DNA of 64,000 nt from Owenia fusiformis. Its lineage: Eukaryota; Annelida; Polychaeta; Sabellida; Oweniidae. The stretch is from NCBI GenBank assembly GCA_903813345.2, contig CAIIXF020000007.1, positions 24,787,564-24,851,563 of the forward strand. The letters are read 5' to 3'. Each line of letters opens with the position of its first letter. The stretch's first letter is position 1. Position numbers and translations under genes: made by a program. The notes below the pieces were generated by a model. The model made no database searches. It was not told where the DNA came from and saw nothing but the letters and a program-made list of their open reading frames with translations. Shown here piece by piece: positions 1 through 12,826 of this stretch.

Positions 1-1584
1 TGACAGCATTATTCTCCAACTTTGATAGTATATAAGACCTGTGAAAATTAGGGATGTGTCCACGGTGATTGTAATTTACACACCAGTACATTGTAAGTCC
101 ATACACAAACACTGTACAAGTATTAAAAATAACAAAACTAAAATGTTATAACTTCAAAGAACAATTCATTAATTAATATTTTTGACATGAACTAGTCTAA
201 AGTTAGATTTATTTCAAAATCAGACATTTAGACACTAAATTGAAGTCATTTCAAAGTATTATCATCAAAGAAAGCAATAATTTTTTATTTATGTATTAAA
301 TGTTTTTATTTAATAAGGTGTGACTGAGCCTATATAAATTTGAAATGATGACAATTTTTAGAAAGTTACTTTAAACTCCTCTCTAGTCCCCTCTAGTTTT
401 TGTTGCAGTTTTATAAAAAAAAATACAGATATATCTTTGACTTCCAAGGTTGGAAGAGCTACTGAAAAGTTGACAATCAAATGATATAGAAGATGAAAAT
501 AGTATTTCTACTCTTAGATTAATACACAACAAAGATATGCAAATCCATGGTAACCAGCTGATGGTAACAATAATCTGGAGACAGTATCATGACACATAGT
601 CATCAATTCACATTAATCATGAATTAATTATGCTTAGAGACTACTTTTGAAGTAATTTACATATATTGAATGGTCATCCTGATCCTAATGAATGACTAAT
701 TAATATTAATTGTTATCAATTATGTATTTTAATTACTAATTTCTATAAATGATTGAAATTATATCTGAATTTGATTGAGAATGCAGTTTATGTTTACAGA
801 GAGATATCAATTATTTATTTTTATTTTTTAAAAATAGCCAACAAATAGTGGAAGATACAAAACCTGATCAAAATCACATTTCGACTCAATTTTTATAATA
901 TTATGGCCAAAACACAATCTTGATCAAAACAATTTTTTCCAAAAAGTAATTTACAGATCAAATATGTATTTGTTAGAAAAAATGATGAATTAATTTTGAA
1001 ATACAAATTAAAGGTCTAACAAGAAAAATACATTCCCATAATTTCAACATATCCCTGGGTTACAAAGTGAAGCCTGAAGTATAAAATTCTCGCTCATCAA
1101 TGCTTCATGTGGCCAGCTTGGCTTCGCGTCTCTTGGTACGCTATATTTTAATTAGTCACCATATCGATTTCAAATTCAAGCATTGTTGTAGACAATGGTC
1201 GGAAAGTCAATCAAATGAACAGCCCAAAACAAACAATAATTTCCCCTTTAATGAAATAAAAGAAATGAAGCCATTAAGTAAAATACAATTATGTCCATTA
1301 AACTTGCATAAGTAAAATGTATCACTGTTTTAGTGTAGAAATTCCAGTTGGTTTTTTTTTAAGTGTCTTTTGAGTGGTTTAATAGAATTATTTTGTAAGA
1401 TACTGCACTGAGAAACCAAGAACCAAGATTATAATAAACAATAGGGGGGAGTGGGGGAGGTTATTCTGATACACACAGAATCTCCTTTCTTACAACGGAT
1501 ATCTGTAATTTCAAATGAAGAGACTGCCATGATTATCGATGGTGGGGGTATAGTCTCCTCTAGCTAAAATAATTGAACAAAGAA
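1..1584. other. AT-rich stretch without a recognisable gene
   Basis: No open frame with plausible protein composition or paired splice signals was found. A short pyrimidine/purine-biased stretch (GGGGGGAGTGGGGGAGG) lies near 1443. The 71-residue frame at 1100-1315 has random-looking composition. Confidence 0.5.
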
Positions 1585-1772
1585 TACAGTGAAACCTGTA
1601 TATCCGAATACCTCTCTAACCCAAACACTTATCAATATGAACACTTTTTCTTGGTCCAAAATTTGTTACTTTCAATTAACCTTCATGTTGAAAAACCTTA
1701 AATGTGAACAAGTGCGAATCCAAACACTTTTGGCTTGTCCCAGAGGTGTTCAGATTAGACAGGTTTTACTGC
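1585..1772 (+). mobile_element. pogo/Tigger-like MITE, copy 1
   Basis: Begins TACAGTGAAACCTGTATATC and ends ...CAGGTTTTACTG. The ends are inverted relative to each other and carry the repeated word GAACACTT / AGGTGTTC inside. TA dinucleotides at the borders fit the TA target site of the Tc1/mariner-pogo group. There is no coding capacity. Confidence 0.7.
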
Positions 1773-1792
1773 AGCTGACTTTGACAATTTAT

Positions 1793-1981
1793 ATAGTTAA
1801 ACCTGTATATCTGAACACCTCTCTAACCCAAACAGCTGTCAATTAAGTGAACACTTTTTCAGTCCTACTTTTTAATGTGCCATAGACCTCCATGTTAAAA
1901 AATGCATAATGTGAACACCTGCCAATCTGAACACTTTTGAGTGTTCCCAATGGTGTTTGGATTAGGTGGGTTTTACCGTGC
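1793..1981 (+). mobile_element. pogo/Tigger-like MITE, copy 2, adjacent to copy 1
   Basis: Same family as 1585-1772, 20 bases downstream in the same orientation. It starts AGTTAAACCTGTATATCTGAAC and ends GGGTTTTACCGTG. The ends are more diverged. Two copies back to back suggest duplication or insertion near an existing copy. Confidence 0.6.
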
Positions 1982-3430
1982 ACCAGAGGTTTTTCATTTG
2001 TTTCTCTTATTCATTTTTTCATATATCAGACTCTTAGTACATCTGATAGACTTTCATAAAGCGAAAATAATACAAATAACACATCGCGTATCGGGTCTTT
2101 AACAATGGCTGCATATCTGAATGACTACAATTGAGTCAGGTAGGCTGATGAATCAAATAATTATATATATGATACCTATATCATTAATGAGTAATTCCAA
2201 AACAAATATGCACAGAGATCACGCCATTGTTCACCTGGTATAAAAAACATGTTTGCGTCAGTATTACCTTAATTGAAAAAGACATGATTCAACTGAAAAA
2301 TAATTCACTAAATATTCAATTTTTAACATCCCTCCATCTCATTATTTTTAGATTACATGAACTCATCTAATTTAAATTTTAAATCAATATTAATTGTGAA
2401 TTAATACCGATCAAAAAATTCTGTTATTTTAATATCACTCAAACAGATTTTCAATTCCACTGGTCCTTTGGAAATGAAAGTCCATTGATTTTCCTGACTA
2501 ATTAAAGGAGGGATTAAGATAATGAAAGAGTTTGTCTGAAATGTGCATTGCGTGCTATAGTTAGCGTCTGATTTCATATGCGTGTGCATAACAATTGGTA
2601 ATACTTCAATGCTCCATAAGGTTTGAATTGAACATGCGAGTACCATTTATTTTAACCTTTCGTATTGTTAACGGATATGACTTCTGGCAACAAGGCACAA
2701 TGTGTCATTTTTAAGTGTTTGAAGCCACTCGTGTACATGATATAATTGTGAGGAACTTCCAAAGGCAATTGTGTTAAAATGGGGCTTTTTGGTGATTTTA
2801 TCAGTTGATATGATTCATTGGGTTTGTATATATTTGTCTTCTTCAGATCTTGCCCTTTGTGCTTTCTGTCTAATTTCCCCAGTAAACAGAAGTTGAGCTA
2901 CAATACAAGATAAATGAAATAAAATGTTTCATCTTGGATCAATAGAACCATCAATGCTAAAAATAAACAAAGTTAAAGACTGTTACATCACAATAATGTA
3001 ATCTGTATCCACTAAGATTTACTTAGTGAATTTCCATTCACCGTTATTGGGCTTGATTAAGTGGCGATTACATCGATTACTTATCATTGCAACTATTCGA
3101 ATGTCATTACATCAAAAAGTAGAAATGGTGAATATTCAATTACACTATCTTGTCGAAACTGTCAATTTTGACGAGAATGTATTAGTTCAACCTACAATTT
3201 GTTTCTATAGAGAATATTTCACACTTCAGAAGTGAGGAAAAAGTTGAACTTTTGATCACTCTTAACACTCTTAAGATGATGGAAATTGGGATATTTAAAT
3301 CAACAGAGGATTTGAAATAATGTAATTTAAGGTGGGTGGAGTGGGAAGACTCTAGGCATAAACATATAATTGATTGATTCTATACTCGACCTACCTTAAT
3401 ATTTGGTTTGTAGCATTTAGTAGACTCTTA
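1982..3430. other. non-coding AT-rich DNA, nothing recognised
   Basis: No supported gene or structured repeat. A possible acceptor (CTTCTTCAG, about 2846) precedes a short open run with two Cys, but no donor or neighbouring exon supports it. Confidence 0.4.
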
Positions 3431-4180
3431 CTGTAACTGTCACACTTATTAAAGAGTTTTCAAGCACGCTCACATTTATTTTGGAGTTTCACATACAGTC
3501 GCATTATTTTACAATTTCACACACTGTCACACTTATTTTAGAGTTTCACACACTGTCACACTTATTTTAGAGTTTCACACACTGTCACACTTATTTTAGA
3601 CTTTCACACTCTGTCGCATTATTTTAAAGTTTCACATACTGCCACACTTATTTTAGAGTTTCACACACTGTTACAATCATGTCACAGTTTCACACATTGT
3701 CACACTTATTTTAGACTTTCACACACTGTCGCATTATTTTAAAGTTTCGCATACTGCCACACTTATTTTACAATTTCACACACTGTCACACTTATTCTAG
3801 AGTTTCACACACTGTTACAATTATGTCACAGTTTCACACATTGTCACACACATGTCAGAGTTTCACACACTGTCACACTTATTTTAGAGTCTCATGCCAT
3901 CACGCTTATTTCACAGTTCCACCACTGTCACAATTATTTCACAGTTTCACACACTGTCACACTTATTTTAGAGTTTCACATGCTGTCACACTTATTTCAC
4001 AGTTCCACCACTGTCACTCTCATTTCACAGTTTCACACACTGTCACATAGTTCCATATACTGTCACACTTATTTCACAGTTCCACCACTGTCACACTTAT
4101 TTCACAGTTTCACACACTGTCACATAGTTCCATATACTGTCACACTTATTTCACAGTTCCACACACTGTCACACCTATTT
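3431..4180 (+). repeat. minisatellite, 29-bp unit (TTTCACACACTGTCACACTT...)
   Basis: About 25 degenerate copies of a unit containing CACACACTGTCACACTTATT. Clean neighbours such as 3541 and 3570 are exactly 29 bases apart. Later copies switch the tail to TTTCACAGTTCCACCACTG, giving a mixed higher-order pattern. Open frames here (for example 3823-4050) only reflect the repeat. Confidence 0.9.
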
Positions 4181-4604
4181 CAATTAGTTCAATAACTTAA
4201 TTCATCATCTGACAAGTGTTCATCATCATTCATTGCTGCTGCTAATTCTGGTTATGTTATTTGTAATTGGTCTTATATAGAAATAAAAAAAGTGTTCATC
4301 AATCTTCAGTAACACAACATTGAGAGCAACAACAGTGATGAATTCCATCTTGTCAGCCTCTGGGTAAAGTTGTTCTGCATGCAATAGGGCATCTTTGCCC
4401 CAGAGCTAATGCCACTGTTATACATGTGCAATCTGACGTTATAAAACCACTGAAAGCATAATGACATATCATGGCATATCCTTCTTTCCCAAGTGAGATG
4501 AGCATCAGCATTGTGCTGCATTGTGGAAAGATGTGTTGAATTCCATGATGATTGCATATCTAAAAGACAAGGGGCTAGTAGGAAACAGATGAGGCAAAAT
4601 CAAT

Positions 4605-4890
4605 CTTAAGTAAAATCTGTCCAATCTGAACACCATTTGGATCAGCTAAAAGCATGGATTGACAGGTGTTCACTGACATGGATGGCAGATTAAAACAAGG
4701 CATTACCATGCAAAATGTTACCACCTGCCATTTGTTACAGCCTCTAAATGCAGAATACCATCCACAAAAATGTTGGGGTCTATAACAATATGGCACAAAT
4801 CCTAGTGGTAAAAATGGGACTGACAAAAAAGTGTTCACATTGAGAGGTGTTCAGATTAGAGAGGTGTTTGAATAGACGGGTTTTATTGCA
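4605..4890 (+). mobile_element. pogo/Tigger-like MITE, long subfamily
   Basis: Starts near TAAGTAAAATCTGTCCAATC and ends GACGGGTTTTATTGCA. It carries the internal block AAAATGTTACCACCTGCCAT shared with 18741-19113. Borders are diverged. Confidence 0.6.
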
Positions 4891-5013
4891 CCAAAAAGGT
4901 ACCAGCATAATGTTCACCAACAGTGGAGCTAGCTGCTGCACAGTAAAATTGTCTCACTTATTCAGAGCAGAGACATATAAAACAGTTTGTAACTAAGCAC
5001 TCAGGGTAGATGC

Positions 5014-5133
5014 CAGGATTCAAAAAAATCCTAGGGGGATTCACTTTGGCAAATGTGGCCCAAAATCACATAAAAATTGGTCAGAATGGTGAAAACTGCA
5101 TGATCCCCCCGAACCCTCCCAGCTATGGGCCTG
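5014..5133 (-). mobile_element. CAGGCCCGTAGCC-type MITE, copy A
   Basis: A 120-bp element ending CAGCTATGGGCCTG, with a diverged start CAGGATT, flanked by the direct repeat GATGC (5009-5013 and 5134-5138). The interior has the family's pattern: a C/G homopolymer near the end and a stretch on 'CACTTTGGCAAAT...GTGAAAACTGCATGATC'. See copies at 12602 and 57072. Confidence 0.6.
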
Positions 5134-5323
5134 GATGCTATGTAATAAATCAAGGCAATAATGTGCTTGCCAAATGAGTAATACAAGACATTGAATGTTT
5201 CCTTTGATTTGCCTGTATTATATTTCAATCTAGATTAAGGTAGGTACATACCTGTATATAATTACAAAATGTACCTGCATCATTAGGCCATACTTAATCA
5301 AGATATGGAACCACATGATATGC

Positions 5324-5346
5324 TTATTATATATATATATATATAG
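5324..5346. repeat. (TA)n microsatellite
   Basis: About ten uninterrupted TA units inside AT-rich sequence. Confidence 0.8.
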
Positions 5347-5931
5347 TTAATATTATGGAAATTCTTGTATTGTTATACAATCATACAAGGGTAAGAGTAA
5401 ATTAGTACATAAAGCTCTCTTTTAAAGGGTGAAAGAGGTAAGAATAGAGAGTCGTGTTGTAATGTAAGAAGTTATTGGATGAAAATGTCTTTTTTCTCAT
5501 AAACATTTTAAAATGGATAAAATGACTTCCATCAAGTGCTTTTATACCCTCTCTCATAACACCCTGAAGTAAATGTAACTATTGGAAAGAGTTATATTGC
5601 AATAACATACATTTGACACAAATTGGATGAGTTAGGGGTATACCAGAGTCTTGATGCGAGACTATGTAAAGTGAAGTTTCACTGCAAATAATCTGTAAGG
5701 ACAATACTTGTACCAGTTTCTACCAATTTTGACAAGCTAAAAATATAAAGGAGGGTCCTTTCATGTTTTTAATTTAGTGTTTATTTCATTTGCATAAAAA
5801 GTATTTTTCTCAAAAATTCAATTGCATAATTCAATAAAATAATAAGATATTAATAAAAGAAAACACTATTGAGTATCCACTGATTCATAATGTTAATATA
5901 TGTGCATGCTTTTAAAATAAAAATAATTGAG

Positions 5932-6095
5932 TACAGTAGAACCTGTCTAAGTGGAACACCTTTGATACATCTAAAAAGTGTTCCAGTGGGAGGTGTTCCA
6001 CTTATAGAGGTTCATTTAACATTAAGTCAGTTGGTCTTGGGACTCTGAAAAGTGTTCCACTTACAGAGGTGTTCCACTTTACAGGTTTCACTGTA
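5932..6095 (+). mobile_element. pogo/Tigger-like MITE with TA borders
   Basis: TACAGTAGAACCTGTCTAAG at the left and ACAGGTTTCACTGTA at the right form inverted ends flanked by TA. The interior is built from GTGTTCCACTTA-like words in both orientations. 164 bp, no coding capacity. Confidence 0.72.
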
Positions 6096-6744
6096 CTCTT
6101 TTTCATACACAGTATATGGAATCATTGAATCAATAGGAAATAATCAGAGAGTTATCTTTTTGAGTGAAGATGTGTGAAAGAGGCATGACAATAGACAATA
6201 GACAAGGGTCAGGGTTTCCACTGATTCATACAGACTTATGTAAGTTTCTTTATGCTTCATTGGACAAAGTTCCAGGGATCAATGAATCAGATTAGTCCCT
6301 TGGAAAATATTAATTTTGAGCTTGTCTATTCCATGTTTTTTTCTCTCTAAAATAAACTCTACGTTCCCTTATGTTTAGATACAGTTTAGACTGTTAACTG
6401 CATGTCTGTTTACTTTATTCCTTGCCCTTTCCATTCTTTTGTGTCTTCAAACATGACCACAGTGAAACTTTTTTTAAGGGAGACTTAACTTGGGCTAATT
6501 GTTGGGTTAATTGAAATGAGGAAATTATTTGATATTTTATGATGACAAATGCCATGAAATGAGTGTTTTTATTTCTGAATGTACATTGGCTTTTACTTAG
6601 TTGCTCTTAACTTTTCATTTGTTAATTGCTTATGTGGATTTGGTGACCAAGTTTTTTGGTTAATTGATTTTCTCATGATTCAGGCAATCAATAACCATCC
6701 TCCAGCTCCAAGTTCAGAAATCTAAATATTTTCTTCTCTTTCAG

Positions 6745-6854
6745 AAGAAGTAGGAGGAACGAGTTCTGTAGCCTGTGTTCGGAGGATGGAAATAATTCAC
6801 ACATGTGTGACTGGAATGAATCTTAAGCTTGCAATATTAGAAGAGCATATAAAA
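6745..6854 (+). CDS. candidate internal exon of an unknown plus-strand gene
   Basis: A 110-base segment is flanked by a pyrimidine-rich acceptor (TTCTTCTCTTTCAG) and donor GTATGT, with one frame open through it: EVGGTSSVACVRRMEIIHTC then VTGMNLKLAILEEHIK. It ends in phase 0. The composition looks protein-like compared with the AT-rich surroundings. I do not recognise a family; it could be a chance opening. Confidence 0.32.
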
Positions 6855-7179
6855 GTATGTTGTTACATGGGCATTCATGGTTGTTATAACTACAAGTGTT
6901 ACCATGGTGATAAGTTTTGAATTTTGAATCATTTCCCTTTGTCTTTCAAGCCCTTTTGTCACCCCCCATCTCATCATGCAAATCACCTTTTAGGAGTGTG
7001 AAATCAAATCAAAACCAGTCCCTATAAATGATTACTAATAAACCTGATCAAAATCATTGAACTCAAAAAGCACTGTACATTGTGTTTTAGGCTTAATAAA
7101 GAATCAGTTGATGGCATTGATCTATCCTAGATCCTCATTCTGGAGTAAGAATGTCATCTGGCCATGGCAATTCCTCAAA

Positions 7180-7335
7180 TTTCTCTCAAAAATTTGACTA
7201 AACTACCTCACTTTCTCATGTCTATATACAATTTAGAGTGCCTACTACATGTCTGTTTAGTTAATTCCTTGCTGATTCCACTCTTTTTCACATTATTTTG
7301 CATTTCAAAATGTGACCATCATGTTATTTTACCCT
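7180..7335 (+). repeat. dispersed ~165-bp repeat family, well-preserved copy
   Basis: Core words in order are ATACAATTTAGAGTG, CTACATGTCTGTTTA, TTCCTTGCTGATTCCACTCT, TTTTGCATTT and TGTGACCATCATG. The same order recurs at about fifteen places in the window, for example 6350-6465, 8740-8900, 11215-11345 and 20160-20290. No inverted ends or poly-A tail were identified, so the class is open. Confidence 0.75.
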
Positions 7336-7743
7336 GAGGCATTCCTTCTTAATTGCTCTGCCTTAGCCCTGCTCAACACCATGTGTTGGTGACAAAAACA
7401 ACAGAAATGTCGACTTTTAATCTGAACTGGCGTCGTGATGTCCAGAAGATATAGATTTTTTATCGTTAACAACTTCAGAAGACTGTCCTACTTGAATCTA
7501 TGCTGTAAATTTAATTAGTTTTTCATCGCTAGGAGAAATAAGAATATGGGAATATATTCTCTTCAATTGGTATCCATGTATCTTGTATAGAATTCCATCA
7601 ATCTTTATGTCACAGCTCTTTTCTTTGTTAAACTAAATCAAGAGGCATTTGATGTTATTGCATCATTATTTGATATAAAATTTAAAGGTTGTACGTAATG
7701 TTTATTACATAATTCATTCTTCCAGTAACAAAGGGAATATCCT

Positions 7744-8149
7744 AGATGCGAGTAGAAATAATCTTGATTAACGTCAGTCAAACTGATGTCATATTTGGAA
7801 TCTACATGTAAAATTACATCTAGAAATATGGTTTTGAAAAGAGTTTATCAACTTTGAAAATTAAATTTTCTTTGAAAATGTGACTTTTAGGTCGGGGAGA
7901 TTCCCCATAGCCCCCATGTTGTAAAATCACAAAAATGGAAATATCTTTTCTTGTGTTGGGCAGATAATATTTTCTTTTACTGGACACATTTTAATTTGTA
8001 TAACTATCAGATACATAAGGGTAAAATGAAAAGTGAACCACTAAAACTGATGATTATTCAAGTTTAATGGAATTTTATAATACCCTGCCATGTTATTTCC
8101 CCCGAATCAGCCACCTGGTGGCGAAACTGGTAACTACCTACTCGCATCT
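7744..8149 (+). mobile_element. 406-bp MITE with AGATGCGAGTAG ends, copy 1
   Basis: Perfect 12-bp terminal inverted repeats AGATGCGAGTAG / CTACTCGCATCT bound the element. A second copy in opposite orientation lies at 52929-53352 and aligns along its whole length, including the GTCGGGGAGATTCCCCATAG block and the CAGCCACCTGGTGGCGAAAC block. No target duplication was readable. Confidence 0.85.
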
Positions 8150-8739
8150 GCGTAATTGGACCCAGGAATTGGAACTTCTGTGCCATTTACTGAATTAAGT
8201 GTCTTTAGTTTTAGATTTTAGATGAGAAATTTGTTAGTTTGGTAGTTTTGAATCAATACTTTTTATGCCCCCCCCCCCCATCCTACATTTTCTCTTTATC
8301 ACACCTGAGAGGGTGAATTTGAATGCCATGTTTTGTTTGGCTGGTGGTCATATTATTATGGTGGTTATTTTAACATGGAAGTCTATAATGGCAGGTTTAA
8401 AAAATGTACCAAAAAAGCGTTCACATTGAGAGGTGTTCAGACATGAGAGATCTCCAGATTTACAGTTTTTTATACTGTTCACTATATGGTCTCCAATTGT
8501 GATTTTTCAAACCCCCATTCCTGGGAAATCCAAGCTGTAGCAATCATAGCTGAGATGTCATAAATGAGTAGAGTAGTATAAAGTTAGAACAGAACAATCC
8601 CACTGTGTTCATAGTATTAAATCAGGAAAATGCAATTAAAACAAGATCAAGTCCTGTTGACTTTGTTTTCCATATAATTACCTCTATCTAATGATGTTTT
8701 GGATGTCAAAACTATAGCATACCCATTCTTAAATTTAAC

Positions 8740-8900
8740 TTCAGATGTGCTAATTGCTCAATATATCTCTTAAAATCTCAGTAAAGTATAACATTTTTGG
8801 CATTTTAATACAATTTGGAGTATTGGCTTTATGTCTGTTTACTTTATTCCTTGCTGATTCCATTCCTTTCAACTCTATTTTGCATTTTAAAAGATGACTT
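8740..8900 (+). repeat. dispersed ~165-bp repeat family, copy
   Basis: Contains ATACAATTTGGAGTATTGGC, then TGTCTGTTTACTTTATTCCT and GCATTTTAAAAGATGAC in family order. Confidence 0.6.
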
Positions 8901-9480
8901 AACATGAAATTTCACTGACGGGAAAATCAACAAACCCTTCATGAGTTACATGTGAAAGTAATGAAACAGTTATCATCCATCCAAAATGTAATACTCGTCA
9001 TGTTTTTCCTCATAAATACACAGCAAAGAGGAACTAGCAAGAAATAAAATAAACAGAGCTAAAAGTGTCTTTACTAATGACAAGACCAATGCATGAAATC
9101 TTGGATTTTATTTACATTTCCAGAGAAAAGGACAGACATTAAGTCATGGTTGAAATGTTACTATTTGGATGAGAATGTTACAAACATTTGAGTCATACTA
9201 CAATTAGATTAGAAACAACTGTTTGCCCAACAAGACATTCTCCACTACCCAGTTTCTAGTCTCCAATGGTCACCTAACATTACCTCACCCTTGTATGAGC
9301 ATATGTTGGGGGGGGAGTAAAGGATGAACCAATCCATGCAAGATGAGGACGTCTTGTCAGAAAAATAGAAACCTACCGCACAAGACCATAAATGCATTGG
9401 AAAAATATTCAAAATTTTGCATTGAACCCAGTTTTCAATTTTTTTCTTTTGAACCATCTTAGGGGCCCTGATAAGCAGCC

Positions 9481-9890
9481 TTATCCTATGCCAAGTAGAG
9501 TTTTAGGGAGATAAGTTGGTAAGATATATCCCGTATCCTGATTTTGAGGTTTCCATATCCAGAACCTCCATATCTCCCGCCATATCTCCGGCTTCGGTGC
9601 ATATCTTCCCACTTCGGTGCATATCTTCCCGCTTCCGGTAAGTAGTGGAAATGCAATAAAATGACTTTGCATATGAATGATTTGTTTATTTTTACACCTT
9701 GTACTATTGAAATGGCCATATGCCCCTGAAAACTCTACTTGGTATAGGATAAAGCAGTTATGTACGGTCGGTTTGGATATTGGGTTCATCCCTCGTGAGA
9801 TATGCACATCTACCTACGGTCCCTCAGGTAGATATGCATATCTCCCTCTGGATAAACCCATATCCAAAACCTCCCAGTACATAACCATTA
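9481..9890 (-). mobile_element. inverted-repeat element rich in GATATG words, copy 1
   Basis: TTATCCTATGCCAAGTAGAG at 9481 is inverted at about 9729 (CTCTACTTGGTATAGGATAA). The rest is made of GGAGATATG and CATATCTCC words. A copy in opposite orientation is at 43605-43923. Short open frames on both strands arise from the repeat. Class unknown. Confidence 0.65.
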
Positions 9891-9899
9891 TATATCTGT

Positions 9900-11900
9900 A
9901 CACTTAATTATGTGATAAATAACAGAGTTTTTGTAGTTATCATTTATCTTATTTTGATTCAACATTTCATCTGTCATCTAAACCTAAAATTTATTATAAG
10001 GTAAAATAGCTTTTTACTTGACATACATACTGCATTGTGCATGCATGCTTTGAATTCGATTTATAAATAAGCCCATTTGAGTGTTGTTTGGAATAAGTGA
10101 AAATTACATGGAAATTACAATGAACCCTCTTCTTAAATAGACACTTTTCTCAATGATGAACAAAAATAACTGAGAATAAATAAGTAATGTATTATTCCAT
10201 ATTTGTACATTCCATGCAGATGCCAGTGTCATAGTAATAAAACTCACTAAGCATGACATAGAAAAACATTTCATAAACATTAACAATAACAATTTGTATT
10301 TTTTATATCCATGTACAGTTTAGAAGACTACAACTTGATTAGATCTTCTAAATAAAAAATAATCACAACAGTGTCAATTACAATTGAGAAATACTCCAAA
10401 AATAAAGGAAAAATCAACAAAATTGTTAACATCCACATAAAGTTAATATTCTAAATTGTATAAAAATGCAAGAAAAATTACTACTTTAATCAAATTTTTT
10501 CAAGAAAATGAGGAATTTTGATCTGAAATATGGAAAATGTTTGCACGGTCTACCTGCATTTTTAATGTATGTTGGAGACAGTAATTCTAGACTATATGAT
10601 TATGCATATTGAAGACAAAGGAGATTAATCATATCTATTTCAGTGCCTACCTCACAGAGAACTATTGGTTCTGGTTTAATAATATATAATGACGATTATA
10701 TTGTTATATTATATTTCAATAGTAATTTTATACTGATGTGTGTGTCATATTAGAAACATATGTCATAGGTGTACGTATGTCTAAAAGCTTATATTTTTCC
10801 AATTGATTTCATAGTTTCTGACTTAAATGCAAAAGAATTTAAAAGGATGTTTTATATAAGTTTTTCTATTCTATTTTATAAATTCAAGCAGACAGACAGA
10901 CAGAAAGCAAAGTCTCATTAAGTTTTTTGTATATTTATTTCTCCAGTGACTTGTTACTTTAAATAAAAACAGAATATTAAAGCACATGCAATTTCTAAAA
11001 GTAAGTATGACATATAAAAAATGAAATCCCAATTTTACATTTTCATGAGGTTTCTTCCATAATATGCGACAATGCTGACAAATGGCTGGCGTCATGGATA
11101 TTAAAGATTAGCATAATTCTGTCATTCTACCACAAAAGTCTATGTTGTGTTTTATAAACACCAAAATCTAAAAAGCTCTCTGACGCATGCATTTTGGTAG
11201 ATTTTTTCACTGTAAAATTTGATTTCTTAATTTTTTTCATTTCAAGTCAATTTTGAGGTTTCACTACGTAAATGCCTATTTACTTTATTCATCACAATTT
11301 TCACTCTTATTTGACCTATTTTGAATTTTGAAACCATGCCTCAGATATATTTTTCATGGGCATCCATATGTATATAAAGCTGCATCAGTTTGGTCTGCTT
11401 ATGACACTGATAAGCTATAAGCTTTTAAATGCATTGGCTTTGCCTGTCAGGAGAAATGTGTTTGCTACTTTGATCGGGTATGCCTAGAAAACATACCAAT
11501 CACTGGCAGACATAATATGCGAATAATATGCAAAATTGCAAATCCTTGAACATAAAAAATGTGTATATGAATATGCAAATTACAGTATTTACAAGTTTAG
11601 GTTTTAGCAGTATAAAATGTCACTTAGTAAGTTATTGCGAATGGTTACAAAAGTGTAACGATTGTTACAGATGTTGACTATTAAACACCAAGCACTGAAT
11701 GAAGGTCACAATAAAATGTTGGCTTACAAAACACTACCACATCTTGGTGGTGACATAGACACAAAAATTCATACACTTGTAAAGTTTTAAAAAATTTACT
11801 TTATCTCATGCACATAGAAAAACGTAAACAAATCACAAGCAAAAATATGCACAGTTCGCTTCAGTTTTTTAACATATTAACCATAGATCAAAAACCATTA
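9900..11900. other. gene-free AT-rich DNA
   Basis: It holds minus- and plus-strand fragments of the dispersed repeat (about 10435-10535 and 11215-11345). It also has a short (CAGA)n run near 10892 and a segment ending GGTGGTGACAT near 11755, which matches the right end of the 83-bp element at 44933. No gene was seen. Confidence 0.45.
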
Positions 11901-11914
11901 GGGGATTAATAGAG

Positions 11915-12340
11915 GATATCCTATGATTTATGAGTGATATGATTTTTATCCACGAATGGATATGATATCTGCACGAGCGAGCGTAGCGAGAGAGTGCAGA
12001 TATCAATAACCATGAGTGGATTAAAATCATATCACGAGTAAATCATAGGATGTTCTTTTTATTCCATAGTTTAAGTCATCATCAGAATCGTCGGAAATTA
12101 AGTCATTTAATTCGAATTTTCCCAACGATCCGGCGATGTTGACACTTAGCCTCGTTTTGAGTCTGAAGTAGCAAAAATCCATAAACCATCGCATACGACG
12201 TCGTATGTCATGGCTAAAAAACCGTATGCTATGGTTAAGTGAAAATTTGTTAAAAATATCATATTTTACCACTGATTACAAAAATACCGTTTTTATTTTC
12301 ACATGTTATCCTATGAATATCATGCTAACTATGGAATAAT
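11915..12340. repeat. long hairpin and inverted-repeat segment
   Basis: Left arm TATCCTATGATTTATGAGTG, continuing to TATCCAC, is inverted at about 12013-12053, enclosing GATATCTGCACGAGCGAGCG ... GTGCAGATATC. A second pair, TTATTCCATAGTT (12059-12071) and AACTATGGAATAA (12327-12339), bounds the next 280 bp. It looks like one or two nested inverted-repeat elements. The 81-residue minus-strand frame inside is taken as part of the repeat. Confidence 0.6.
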
Positions 12341-12601
12341 TCCTATTATGCTATACAAAACTATACAAAGTTTTTAAATTGAATATCAAAGGCAGTATCC
12401 TGGCACCACTACATCTGTTTCATCTCAAAGGCTTAGACGCCAATACCTTCATGTCATAATCTCAATAAAAATATGATCATCGAGACATAACGATCAAAAC
12501 ACACTTTAAGGTTTAAAAATTCCTCTATCTGCTGATAAAGTGGGAGCAGCCCTGTCAAGCAACCATAGACAAAAGGAAAATGCATTTGGAATTATTAATC
12601 C

Positions 12602-12784
12602 CAGGCCCGTAGCCAGGGGGTTCGAACGACCCCCCCCCTGGCCAAAAATTCTTACAAAATCATGCAGTGTTTCACCATTTTGAGCACCTTTCAAGTGATT
12701 TTGGTCATTTTTGAGCCAAAAGTGAGCCCCGCTGGAAATTTTTAAAAAGTAAACCCCCCTTGGCAAATCCTGGCTACAGGCCTG
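12602..12784 (+). mobile_element. CAGGCCCGTAGCC-type MITE, copy B
   Basis: CAGGCCCGTAGCCAGG at the left and CCTGGCTACAGGCCTG at the right are inverted. The flanks AATCC (12597-12601) and AGTCC (12785-12789) match at four of five bases, consistent with an aged 5-bp target duplication. The interior matches copy C (57072-57280), including CAAAAATTCTT, AAAATCATGCAGT and CACCATTTTGAGCAC. Confidence 0.8.
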
Positions 12785-12826
12785 AGTCCTCATTATCTAA
12801 TGTTTGTACGAGTATCTCTCTTCTAG

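Noticed and set aside
3431-4180. CRISPR-like array
   Set aside because: The repeats are contiguous without unique spacers and the DNA is animal nuclear sequence. The same applies to the other minisatellites.
12027-12272. 81-codon minus-strand frame as a gene
   Set aside because: It lies within nested inverted repeats and has no splice partner or recognised motif.
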